Shown here: piece by piece, positions 21,848 to 32,275 of the stretch | How positions within the stretch are numbered: the stretch's first letter is position 1 | How the letters are laid out: each line of letters opens with the position of its first letter | Assembly: GCF_027595985.1 (NCBI RefSeq) | Contig: NC_073303.1 | Location: 326,739,679-326,803,678 of the forward strand | Source of the DNA: Sorex araneus | Lineage: Eukaryota; Chordata; Mammalia; Eulipotyphla; Soricidae | Direction of reading: 5' to 3' | Length of the DNA stretch: 64,000 bases | The notes under the pieces: model-generated | Told to the model about the DNA's origin: nothing | Database searches by the model: none | The model's input: only the letters and a program-made list of their open reading frames with translations | Made by a program: the position numbers and the translations under genes

Positions 21848-22559
21848 AGTGAAGTGTGAAGAAACAAGACCATAAAAGATTTTGTGTAATAACTGGGGTA
21901 TCTTTTAAAGTCTCTGGCTTAGAAATAAGCAAAGAAACATGAATGGAAGGGAAGTGCATAGTTACAAAGGTCCTCCCAGAGCTCTCTTCCTTGATGGATC
22001 CTCATTCTCATTGTCTAGGGATGGTCACAGCACCCTCCTCCCCCATGAAGACATGTGCTCCAGGTTGCCCAGCAAGCAGGAGAAGAGAAACCCAAATCCA
22101 GAAACCTCTGGACTACTATAAAAATCAGGAGAGAAAGTTTATCAAAGTCCCACTTATGATAGGATTGTGACACACAGTGACAAGGTTCACATGAGGGACT
22201 GTATGTGGTTCCCTTTGGTCCCTAGGCTGGTTTTAGATTATGCTGCTCTGTTAGCAAAGTATGATGTGGGAAAGGAAGGGGGAAATGAAGGGAAGACCCA
22301 TGGGTGCCTCTATAGAAGCTGGGGGAAAACAGTGAAAAAAGAGAGGAGAGAAAGTACCTGGGTACCAGTATTGGTCCTGATACTTTATTTTTTCACAAAG
22401 TGATGAATATAATGACCTGCACAACTGATTTGGAGAACCCACTGAGATTTCTGAGTATGTCCACCAGCTCTTTCTCCATCCCACCATATCTTTTTTCACA
22501 CTGTCCCAGCACCCAGAGATGACTCATGATTTCGATCTGGCTGGCCTCCCTCCATAACC
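21848..22559. other. No recognised feature
   Basis: No repeat or exon recognised; short chance ORFs only. Confidence 0.5.
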
Positions 22560-22730
22560 AAGATAAGACGTCACTTCTGGAAGCTTTCTTCACCCCCAGT
22601 CCTGTGCTCTGTGCTGAGATCTTCATGCTTTCACATTGGGCTAGCATTAAGCACAACTTGGGTATTGCTTGTTTCAGTATTTGTCACTTCTAACAGACTA
22701 AGAACACATTAGACAGTGTCCTTTCAATGT
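22560..22730 (+). mobile_element. Possible L2 remnant
   Basis: 'gtcacttctggaagctttct' then 'attaagcacaacttgggtat' and 'acagactaagaacacattag' follow the order of the L2 3' region. Weak, by eye. Confidence 0.4.
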
Positions 22731-23785
22731 CTCTTCTCCAATTTTTGATGAGATAGCAAGGAATCCACAAACATTATCTTTAAACTACATCCAACTGAGT
22801 GATAGCTTCCTTCACGGAGTCTATACTTACTCTTTCTCAAAAGTTAAAAGAAACCAGTCTTTAAAATGCTGCTTGTTCATTTTTTTCTGATAACACAGTC
22901 AACAATGACTATTCTGGCAATGAGTGGGTAGAGAGAGGTCTAGCAGAATTGCTCTGAGACTCGTTTTATCTTGTGTCTCATATGGGCAGATTGCCCACTT
23001 ATTTTCCCTTGAAAAGTTTGTCATGGTAACTTCCCAACTGCTCAGTTACGCACATGGCTTCTACCCAGAACTTTACTGACACACAGGACAGAGAATGTAA
23101 GCCTTAGAGGTGAAACTCAGTCAGCTTTACTTTTTCTACTTTAATTTGATGGGCAGCCAGCATTCAATACCTATTATTGGGGAAATTTCCACAGTTGCTG
23201 GGTTCTTGCTCTCTGACATGAACCCAAGCCAAGGAGAATTTAAACACTCCAGTGTAAGGAACCAGGACTTGTTTCCACCAGGCAGCTAAGAGTGTCTCTC
23301 GAGACATGGTGCTTCTGCTGTCATTTTTACAAATTTTGGTTCTGGACAGGTCCAGGAAGTGATGGTGATGTGATGCCTCAAGGAAGAGCTTTGCCATTAT
23401 AAGGTGAGCAGGAGAAGTGACCTAGGATTCAAAGATCTGGTTCAGTTTCCTGTCTGTGAAGGGAGATCATGGGACAAGCCAGGCTAAAAAGGCCAGAATC
23501 TGACCAAAAAAATTATCTTCTTAACTAGTGAACTCAACTAGGAATCCTGGCAGCTGAAGCAACCCCCACCCCCCTCCACCCCCTATCCTCCAGGAAGAAG
23601 AAAGGTTTTTGCATAGATATTTTACATGGACTTTCAATAAATAACAAGGGGTAATAAAAAATATGAGTAATAACTGTGAATGGTAACAACGCAGATTCCT
23701 CTACTTATAGCTCATCACTTTACTTTGTCTTAAATGGTCAGGTGTAAAGCAAGATTGATTTTCTTTCTTTCTTTTGTTTTTTCAA
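22731..23785. other. No recognised feature
   Basis: About 1 kb with no supported feature apart from a C-rich patch near 23563-23585. Confidence 0.5.
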
Positions 23786-24028
23786 CTGGGGCGATAGCAC
23801 AGCGGGTAGAGCATTTGCCTTGCATGCGGCCGACCTGGGTTTGATTCCTTCGTTCCTCTCGGAGAGCCCGGCAAGCTACCGAGAGTATCTCACCCACACG
23901 GCAGGGCCTGGCAAGCTACCTGTGGCATATTGGATATGCCAAAAACAGTAGCAACAAGTCTCACAATGAAGATGTTACTGGTGCCTGCTCAAGCAAAACG
24001 GGACAACAGTGCTACAGTGTTACAATTT
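23786..24028 (+). mobile_element. Type-1 SINE
   Basis: Head 'gcgatagcacagcgggtaga' and 'gggtttgattcc', body 'gcaagctaccgagagtatct', 'ggatatgccaaaaacagtag', 'gatgttactggtgcctgctc', with a degenerate 'acagtgctacagtgttaca' end instead of poly(A). No clear target duplication. Confidence 0.93.
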
Positions 24029-25044
24029 TATTTTTGCTTGCTGGGCATCTAATGAGGCAGCTTTATTGAAGGTCTAGGACCCTTTCCGAAGGGAATTGCA
24101 ATGTTCTTTACATTCCATACAGTTTAGCAATGAGTAGTTGGCCTCGGTTCCAACCAGGCCCAATAACTGCATTCCCCTGCAGGCAATACCAGCAGACCAG
24201 GTCCAGAAACCCTTCGTGAGGAGGATATTTATGAGGGTCAGTCTCTCTTTGCTTCCCTTGGTCAGGGGCACAGGACACCACATCTATCAGAAACATCATG
24301 CAGTTTGGATCCTGATACTTTGAAACACTATTTGCTGTTTCTCCTTGATTTTGTTCCCCAAGTTTTGATGAGCATTACAGGGCAGAATAATGCTAGAATA
24401 GCTAGAAAATTTAGCTCTCTCTCTCTCTACCTCCTGTTTTAAAATTCTTAATCAAGTATGAGTTTTCAGCCTCCTTTGGGCTCACTATCAGCTCCCTGGA
24501 TTGTCTTGTCTCCCTGGCAGACATGATTGCAAGTCTTACTGCACTCACATAGCAAATAACTACAAGATCATTGCCATGACATATAAAGTGAATACAGTCT
24601 ATAGAGCAGAAGATCTTGTCAGATATTTGAAAATAAATCCTTTAAGCTCCTGGGCTTCTTGTCATATACTAGCAAGCGGCTTCATCAGATGGTCATACAA
24701 GGCTAAAATTGAACAACCTTTACGTTTCTTAGAGCGTGAAAGAGAATATGAACCCCTAAGTCACACAGACCTGGGGGTAAGGCTGGTTTCTGCCATTCAT
24801 CACAGGCAAACAAACACTTCTTTCAACTTTTTTCAAGAAATTGAAAAATATGGTCTTCTTTCTCTTGAGTTTACCTTTTCTGGGATACACGAGGGAGTCC
24901 CATTGCCACTGTCATAGAATAGGGTAGACAATTTTCCTCTAGTTTCTGACTATGTACAAGGAACCCTACAGAGTTATGATAAACCCCTCTTCCTTTGAAC
25001 ATAAGAAGTGTATAGACATGCCATTTCTTCTTTCTGTCTCAATT
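24029..25044. other. No recognised feature
   Basis: A 138-codon ORF at 24501-24917 (+) has no recognisable domain, and no splice or promoter context supports it. Confidence 0.5.
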
Positions 25045-25196
25045 ATTCTCAAATTTGAATGCACCTTAGAAGCTCTTTTAGAGGTCTGAAACATCCCAAT
25101 TACAAGGTTGTACTCAGGTTAATTAAACTTCGTTGGTAAAACCCAGAAATCAGTACTTTTTAATTTCTTGGGTCATTCCAAAGGATGGTCAAAGTT
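25045..25196. mobile_element. Possible MER5-like DNA transposon remnant
   Basis: 'ttctcaaatttgaatgcacc ... tagaagctcttttaga ... cccagaaatcagta' resembles non-autonomous hAT (MER5) remnants. Family assignment is tentative. Confidence 0.35.
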
Positions 25197-25575
25197 AAAT
25201 ACATACTTAGATGTAGTCCCTCTGCTCTTCCCGATATAATCAGATTGTTCAGGTGAGACTCATTTTTTTAACTGACATTTAAAGCCATCTTAGAAGGGAA
25301 TTGCAATATGCCAAAAGAAAGTTTAGTTCCACAAATTTGTGTTTCACCAGAATCTCTCAGGAATGTCCTCAAAAACCCGTTATGATGAAGAGGTCTCCAT
25401 TTCCTTACCTTACCTCTCAGATTGCCAAAGTCAAAGAAAAAAACTTCTTAGAGTTCTCCAAATGACAGATATACTCAAAACTACTTCTGTGCTTCAAGCA
25501 GCTCCTGTTTACTTACAGGGTATTCTTCATGCCCTGGACCCATCTTGAGATTTTCTATTTACTTCCCCACTTCTG

Positions 25576-25822
25576 GGCTGGAGCAATAGCACGGCAGGTA
25601 GGGCATTCACCTTGTACGCAGCCGACCCGGGTTTGATTCCTCTGCCCCTCTCAGAGAGCCTGGCAAGCTACCGAGAGTATCTCGCCTGCTCAGCAGAGCC
25701 TGGAAAGCTACCTGTGGTGTAGTCGAGATGCCAAAAACAATAACAACAAGTCTCACGATGGAGACATTACTGATGCTTGCTCGAGTAAATCGATGAGCAA
25801 TGGGATGACAGTGACAGTGACC
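25576..25822 (+). mobile_element. Type-1 SINE
   Basis: Complete form: 'ggctggagcaatagcacggc', 'gggtttgattcctctgcccc', 'ctggcaagctaccgagagta', ending 'gggatgacagtgacagtgac'. Flanks 'cttccccacttc' and 'cctccccactcc' are a possible aged target duplication. Confidence 0.95.
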
Positions 25823-26057
25823 TCCCCACTCCCAAAGTATCCTAGAGCAGCTCCTCTGGTGCTCCAGCTGGGGACAAGGATGTGCCTTTTATAGCAGATT
25901 TTACAGCAGAAAGGAGCATCCAGGTACCACTCTCTTTCTAAATATGTAACCTACCTATAGGTGTGTTGGCTCCATTAGTGGAAAGATCCATTAAAAACAC
26001 CAATTATTTTCCAAAATAGACACATAGTGTTTAGAATAAAGTGTGGTTTAGCTTCTT

Positions 26058-26908
26058 TTTTTTAAATTTTATTTTATTGAATCACCGTGACAAAAGTTAC
26101 AAAGCTTCCAGGTTTAAGTCTCAGTCATATATATGATCAAACCCGCATCCCTTCATGAGTGCACATGTTCCCCCACCAAGAACCCCAATATATCCCCCTC
26201 CCACCCCCAACCCCCTCACCTAAGTGGCCAATGATCTTCACTTTATTCTCTCTATACTTTGGATACATTCAATATTTCAACAGAGAACTGACTATTATTA
26301 TTTGGAATTTTCTCCCAACAATAAAACCTGCTGAAAAGGCATCATTTGATAGTTTGTTTTCCATTGCTGAGAATGAAGATTATAGGAGCGGTTTTGGATT
26401 TCTGTTGTTTTAGCTCAGTTTACCGTCTAGATGCATTTCTATAAGTCTTTGGGTGCCAAAATGGGTTAGTAGACCTCCCAGATCATAGTCTTTAAGGAGC
26501 AGAGGGGCCGTGTCATGCGCAGCTGCTCCAGATCTCATCTGGGCTGAGGGCGTGCTGGTAACACCCCCATCCCATGATCTCTTGCGCACCACATCACTAC
26601 AAGCAAGTACCTCTGGGTTGTGAGTCCTAGAAAATGGTGGACACCACGTGGGTGCTGCTGCTCCTGCCGCTGCCATCTTCCCTGTAGAAAAAAAGCATTG
26701 GGAGAGAAAATCCTTCCCCTACCCCTTCCCGGACGGCATGGGGTCATAGCTCAGTTCACAGTCTAGATGCATTTCTATAAGTCTCTGGGTGACAAAATGG
26801 GTTAGTAGACCTCCCAGATCATTGTCTTTAAGGAGCAGAGGGGCCATGTCGTGCGCAGCTGCTCCGGATCTCATCTGGGCCGAGGGCGTGCCGGTAACAC
26901 CCCCCACA
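26058..26908 (-). mobile_element. ORF-less L1-tailed element with tandem 336-bp GC-rich units, TSD
   Basis: Minus-strand order: a partial unit (26906-26747), a full GC-rich unit of about 336 bp (26746-26411), then an L1 3' tail (26410 to about 26075) like that of the L1 at 62.3 kb, and an A-rich end. The units share about 160 bp at high identity. The target duplication 'gtttagcttctt' is perfect at 26046-26057 and 26909-26920. Each full unit holds AAGATGGC (minus, at 26672-26679), a YY1-like core found in L1 5' UTRs. No ORF1 or ORF2 is present. Confidence 0.82.
26411..26906. repeat. Tandem repeat, 336-bp unit x about 1.5
   Basis: 'tagctcagtt.ac.gtctagatgcatttctataagtct' begins at 26411 and again at 26747, and similarity runs for about 160 bases with few differences. 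Two antisense ORFs (88 and 62 codons) share protein text because of this duplication. Confidence 0.92.
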
Positions 26909-26920
26909 GTTTAGCTTCTT

Positions 26921-27298
26921 AAAGTCTGAGTTAAAATTAGATATGGGAGCCATCCAAAAAAATCATAAATTTTTGCTTTAGAATAATTTGTTTTTGAAAT
27001 AGTGTTTGAGTTGCCTACTCATTTTATATGTCTACATACCTGGGATCACATAAAAATTTCTAGGACTAAAAGGGGAATGGAACTGTTTTCTGTGAATGGA
27101 AACAGTTTCCTGAGAATGGAAACAGTTTAAGAAGGCCCAAGATTTTGTCATTTTAGCAATTTAAAAAAAAATTTTTTAAAGTTTCATGTGGTATGCATTT
27201 TACCCTATTCTTGTTTGTTAGTCCCTTACTGTGTTTCACAAGAAGGTGTGACGTGTGCAAGACTCTGTAGCTGAGAATTATTCCCATGGCTGGTCCAT
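26921..27298. other. Unique DNA with a 20-bp triplet repeat
   Basis: At about 27073-27130 three units of about 20 bp occur ('ggaatggaactgttttct', 'gtgaatggaaacagtttcct', 'gagaatggaaacagttta'). The first two can also pair as an 8-bp hairpin (aactgttt/aaacagtt). Otherwise unremarkable. Confidence 0.6.
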
Positions 27299-27829
27299 TG
27301 CAACAGACGGAAGAAGGACTGGGGGAATAGAGAAACAGGACCCCAGGCTGGTTGGTAATCAGTTTATTTCTCTTTCTTCCCCAGCGTAGTCTTGTCTCTC
27401 CCCTTACAGCACAACCGTAGTCACGGTTTGGGTTGTGGTCCCAGTCATCGTAGTTCCGTCATCCTAGTCTCCTCGTAGACCTCAAAGTCCTCTGCCCTAT
27501 TACCCCTTACAGAATATTTATATAGAAATCATGAAGGGTAGGGGTACACATAGGTGGGGTTGAACATTGTCATTCTCCTTCAGGGGAAGTTCTAGGAGAT
27601 TAACTCAAGGACAAAATCTCAAGGGTGGAGTCCCATCAAGGGCGTTCTCCTTCCTCCAGATAGTAATCCATTTAACCAATTATAGTAAATTTACCTCTTA
27701 CTAATATTTCTAGTCATTTTGTGTGAACACAGTAAGAGATATATTAAGCTTAAAGGTTGGCTCTTCCTGGGGACATCTCACTATATATCCCAGACTATAG
27801 TCCTCAGGCCAGGTTACTCTTTCCTAACA
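27299..27829 (-). mobile_element. Probable solo LTR of an endogenous retrovirus
   Basis: On the minus strand a TATA-like box (rc at 27516-27525) is followed about 150 bases later by a polyadenylation signal (AATAAA, rc at 27363-27368) and a short U5-like end. The proposed ends begin TG and end CA. No gag, pol or env sequence or primer-binding site flanks it, so it would be a solo LTR. No target duplication could be confirmed at these ends, so the boundaries are uncertain. Confidence 0.5.
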
Positions 27830-28289
27830 CCAGCAGGGTCCTTATTCAGTTACTTCTTTTTGGGTCATGACAGAGTTTGTCCCATGACCATACTTTTAAT
27901 TTGATGTTTAGCTTGTCCCCTTTCAATGCCAGTGTGGCTCACAGCTTGCCCTGGGTCCATCCAATCCCTTCATTGGGACCCTGCTTTTGGAGTGCTAAGA
28001 ACTAAGGGCAACTGAGGCTTAAGTCAAGTAAATATGATGGACAACCAGAAGTAAATATTATTTGGAGTTAATTAACTTCCATGTTACAAAGCATAGCAGG
28101 GTCTATACAAAAAGGACATTGGTAAACCTTGCAAATGACATAAAGGAAAGAGGAAAGCAAAATAGGATTATTAGTGCTTTATGGAATTGGGTGTGCCTCA
28201 GGGGCACTGTTTTGGGAGTAGCTCAATAAACCTAAGCTCCCTGTGGAAGAGGCAAGGACAAACCAATGTTACCCAACACCTTAATATGT
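27830..28289. other. No recognised feature
   Basis: No repeat or exon recognised; the LTR could extend a little into it. Confidence 0.45.
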
Positions 28290-28505
28290 TCATTTATATT
28301 CCACATGTGAAAGAGGACTTTCTAAATCTGCACCTTTCCTGACTGACATTCTTTAGCACAATATCCTCTAGTTCCATGTAAAGGCAAATTGCATGATTTC
28401 ATCTTATAGCTCAGCAATATTACATTACGTATATACACAACCCTTTTTCACTCATTTTTTCTTGGGCATTTAGGATGTTTGCATATCTTGGCTATTGTAA
28501 GCAGA
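28290..28505 (-). mobile_element. Old L1 ORF2 C-terminal remnant
   Basis: 'atattccacatgtgaaagag', 'tagcacaatatcctctagtt', 'ttgcatgatttcatcttata', 'atatcttggctattgtaag' follow, in order, the reverse of the ORF2 end seen at 7.9-8.1 kb. Ancient. Confidence 0.72.
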
Positions 28506-28964
28506 CAGTGGAGAGGGTAGAATTGTGTTTAGTATATTAGTAGGTCTTAGTAAACAAGGCCTGTTCTACCTTTTCAATTTGAAGGCAATGAGTGCTTTTT
28601 GTTAGCCAGACGAATGCACTGGAGTAAGCTCAGTGTAGATTTTTATACCATTCCCAAATCAAGTAGTTTTTTTCCCCCTGCCAATGTAGCTACTCCAAAT
28701 TGAGATCTGGAATCACCACTTAGTTCTAGGATTGTTCTACTTAGCAATTGATTCACCCTCTTAGCAATAGGACTTTGTGCATATCAGTGCTTTTCTTATC
28801 CTTCATTCCATTTTTCCTTTAGTTCAACCTATTAGCTAACTTTCCTCCTACATTCTCTTTATCACTGTTTCCAAGTGTAACTTCTTATTGTATAGGGAAG
28901 TAACATCCAGCCTGTGGAGATTTCTGCGAACTTTGGGAAATCATAAGATATGCTGGTCACTCTC

Positions 28965-29135
28965 ATCCCAGCTCTGCCCCATATTCACTGTGTGACCTTG
29001 AGCCAGTGACTGACCTTAGCAAGTCTGTATATTTTCTATAAATTAAAGACTATAATCATAGCACCTTCTGATAAGATCACTAGAGGACTAAAGGTGTTTC
29101 ACTGAAGTCCTGGTATAGTTCGTACTGCACAGCAA
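28965..29135 (+). mobile_element. MIR
   Basis: 'cccagctctgcc', 'actgtgtgaccttgagccag', 'ataaattaaagactataatc' match the order of the MIR core and 3' part. Ancient tRNA-derived SINE shared by mammals. Confidence 0.75.
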
Positions 29136-29402
29136 GATCTCAAGAAATTTTTTTCTCAAGAAAAAGTCTGGGAAAGGAGACAAAGTGACACTTAACTCCT
29201 TTCAGACCACACCCAGGCTCTCTCCAACCACACAAATGCCAACAGATTTTATACATACCAGACACAGATGTTTTACAGGAATATAATGTTTGTACCTGGG
29301 AGGGATGAGAACATGGCAATGTTCAATCCTTCCATTTACCAAGAGAACAGGGAACTGTGGAGAGCTGTGTAATGCCACACAATGACCCGACAAAATTAAA
29401 GG

Positions 29403-29573
29403 TGTTGGGCAGAGAGATGGTCCAGTGGGTAAGGCGCTTGCCTTGCATGTGGCAGACCTAGGTTTAATCCCCGGCATCACATACAGATCCTTGAGTTTGG
29501 CTAGGAGTGATCCCTGAGCACAGAGCCAGGTGTAAGCCCTGAGCACTGCTGGGTGTGAACCCTAAAAAAAATT
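29403..29573 (+). mobile_element. SOR-type SINE
   Basis: 'ccagtgggtaaggcgcttgc', 'ggtttaatccccggcatcac', 'ccctgagcacagagccaggt', 'gctgggtgtgaaccctaaaa'. No clear target duplication. Confidence 0.9.
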
Positions 29574-31299
29574 AATAATATTCAGTACCTTTCCAACATT
29601 TGCATTAAAGCAGAGCTGCCTTTCCTCACACCCCAATCAAATCAGGACTCGACACTTAGCCTGAAGCAACTCACCATTCTTATTCAAGCCCCTCTGAATT
29701 CCAAGCCACATTTCTTCCTATTGTCCCTTCTGTGTATTCCCCTCATGTGGCCATGTATTGTTGACCTGCCCTTAGTGACAAATTCGTTCATTAGACTATT
29801 CTCTGGGACAAGGACCAGTTCTCATTCTTCTTGCACTGTGTCGGCATGAGGAAATAAGTCACTGAATAGTTCTGAAATGAACGGCAACTGGCCCACAAGT
29901 TGCTTATAATCTGACAGGTGGGACAGCAGTAAGACAAGAGGCTATGAACCCAACAAGCAGCACAAATAACACATGTCCCATTCCCACTCAAGAGGTACCC
30001 ACAGAATTCTGGGGTTCCCAGGAGGCCCTCACTGTCCCACCAACATGATTCTCACTCTCTTAAGTTAGTGCTGCATTGGCCCTGAGCCCTCAGGAATTCC
30101 TGCCCTGTCACCTTTGGATGTCTCAGAAACAAGCAGAGGCTAGTTAAGCTCTCAGCTGTCAGGTGGCCCAGCAGCTGCTGTACAAGGAGGCCTGCCAGGA
30201 AGCGCAGGGCCCCAGGCCCAGGAAGGAGGGGATAAGGCCCCACAGGAATGCTGTATATTGAAGTGGCCTTCTTCCAGCATTTATCACCATCTATAGAAAA
30301 ATATGACACTGCTGTGGCTGAGTCTTCTGGTGGCCATTTTTGTAGCTTAATGATATCTCAGTTCACTAACCAGGCAAGGGAGGGGGGGGGTCTTCTAGTA
30401 AGGATATTCCTCAGCTTAGAGAAGGAATCCTTGTCCAGGTAATGGCCACTGCCCAGCAGGATTAAAGTTCAACTTTTATGTTTCCTTTCCTTTCCTATGC
30501 ACATCTCCTGAGTTTTTTTGATTAGAGAAAACCATTGCAACAACCATCAAACTATTTTTAAAGGCCGCATAAAAGAACAACTTTGGTTTGTTGTTGGTAA
30601 CAGAATCTTCTTGAGAGAAACCAATATTGTTTCTCAGTAGATAGGAAGAGAACTCAGTCCTGGTGGAAAAACATTGATTAGAAACTAAGCAGTTGCAGTA
30701 ATTCTGGAAAACAATGGGGGGATTGTTAGCATAATGAGCAGTAAAAATGTAAATGTCAAGTTGCCTACTAATCCTTTGCCTAGCTTGGTTGAATAAACAA
30801 CATTGAAAAGGTGAAATTATTTTTCCCCCTTGAAAGCAGTGCTTGAAAGGTAGCAAGCAGAAAACTGCAGAAATCAAGGAGAAATGAGTGTATCTTTTAT
30901 CAGCCAAATCTAAATCTAAAACAGAGAGTGAGCCACATCTATAGTAACTTCAGAAGTTGTTTACTTTTCTCTGTAGTGTGCAGACAAAAAGCTTTTCATG
31001 GTGCCACCTTTGGAACACTAGTTTTCCCAAGCTTCCGTGCTGGGCAGGAAGTTAGATGCTGGTGGTAGAGAGCAATTGAAATTGTTCATATTTGGACAAG
31101 AGGGAAATTACCAAACTATACTGGCCAAACTATAGCAAAGGGCCATGTGGTTCAATCCTTGGTTAGTACAAATATGTATTTGTTCTTACAAATTCTAGTA
31201 TATTTAGCTTTTTTAAAAGAAAATAACAATACTTGGCACAAATTAAGCACTCAATATACAGGATAGTATCTTTTTATAACTTTGGATACCCATGGATCT
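29574..31299. other. Long stretch, mostly unrecognised
   Basis: A possible L2 3' remnant lies at about 29780-29885 ('tagactattctctgggacaa'). A GC-richer patch at 30030-30240 has 85- and 143-codon minus-strand ORFs nearby with no recognised domain. I see no exon I can support. Confidence 0.45.
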
Positions 31300-31560
31300 G
31301 GTTCTCAGAGTACTAAATCCTCAGACTGATGTGCTCAGTAACACCTCTGAGTAATTTTGGGCAACTGTTAACCCTTTGGGCAACTGTTAACTCTTTCAGC
31401 AAGAGTTAACCCTTGCTGAAACTTTCAATCTGTAAGTTAAGAATTATAAACTCTTGCAGTAAAGTTATCATGAGTGTAAATGAGGCAGGATATATAAAGT
31501 CCTCAGCACATAGTAAGGGCTCAGTGAAGGTTTGCTAGCCTCCCCTGTATCTAGCAAGTG
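31300..31560 (+). mobile_element. MIR with internal duplication
   Basis: 'gtgtaaatgaggcaggatat' and 'agcacatagtaagggctcag' are typical of the MIR 3' part. Upstream a 19-bp unit 'gggcaactgttaac.cttt' is repeated in tandem (31359-31377, 31378-31396). Confidence 0.75.
31386..31410. repeat. Perfect inverted repeat, 10-bp arms
   Basis: 'gttaactctt' and 'aagagttaac' flank the loop 'tcagc'. It lies inside the MIR. Confidence 0.9.
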
Positions 31561-31911
31561 ATTCTTTTGCATCCTCAGCTCTTTTTACCCCCTCATGGGA
31601 AATTGGTTTCAGTGACAGCCACTTTTCCTATTAGAACTTTAAAATGCCAGCTGCCCCAAATGACTCTGGCTTCTCTATTGCACCAAGATTGATGAGGCAG
31701 TGAATGGCACAGAGGGAAGTTTCTGTGCTGTGCAGGCAGCCAGGAGATCCAGTTCCCAGACTTCGGTAGACCTTATTTACTAAGCTTTGTATATATTTGC
31801 ATTAACTTGTATTTCAGAAGTGACTTTTTAAAAAGGAAGGCAAGACGCTGGCCCACCCAAATCACCATATTATGATTTATGTACCTGAATTATTTTTTTA
31901 TAAGTTTAGTT

Positions 31912-32041
31912 CTGATATTTATTTTTATTTGGGGGGACACATTCAGTTGTGCTCAGGAGCTACTTCTGACTCTGTGTTCAGGGCTCATACTTGTTGGTAT
32001 TTGGGGGACCAAATGCAATGAGAAGAACCAAACCAGATGTT
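31912..32041 (-). mobile_element. SOR-type SINE, head lost
   Basis: 'ttgtgctcaggagctacttc', 'tgactctgtgttcagggctc', 'tttgggggaccaaatgcaat'. It breaks off before the tRNA head, at the next SINE. Confidence 0.78.
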
Positions 32042-32061
32042 TATTTTTTATTATTGTGTTT

Positions 32062-32275
32062 AGGGGGTGTGTTGTGGGGGGAGTTTAATCACCCAGAGCA
32101 ATGCTCAGGGGCTATCTGAGCATTATCTCAGGGGCTATTCCTCTCTGCTGAGGAATGAATCCTGGCAGTTGTCAGTGTATCCTATGCTATAGGGGGCATC
32201 AAACACAAGTTGTAGCCACTGCAGCTATAGGCAAGGCAAGTGCCTTATCTTCCTGCATTTTCTCTCTGGCCTTCC
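32062..32275 (-). mobile_element. SOR-type SINE, degraded
   Basis: 'atgctcaggggctat' occurs twice with an insertion. It is followed by 'gcaaggcaagtgccttatct' and 'ttctctctggcc'. It may share the target 'tgatattta' with the SINE to its left. Confidence 0.72.

Noticed and set aside
24501-24917. 138-codon ORF
   Set aside because: No recognisable domain, no repeats to explain it, but no supporting context either.
25576-25650. tRNA gene
   Set aside because: A- and B-box-like sequences belong to the SINE head; no complete cloverleaf and the SINE body continues downstream.
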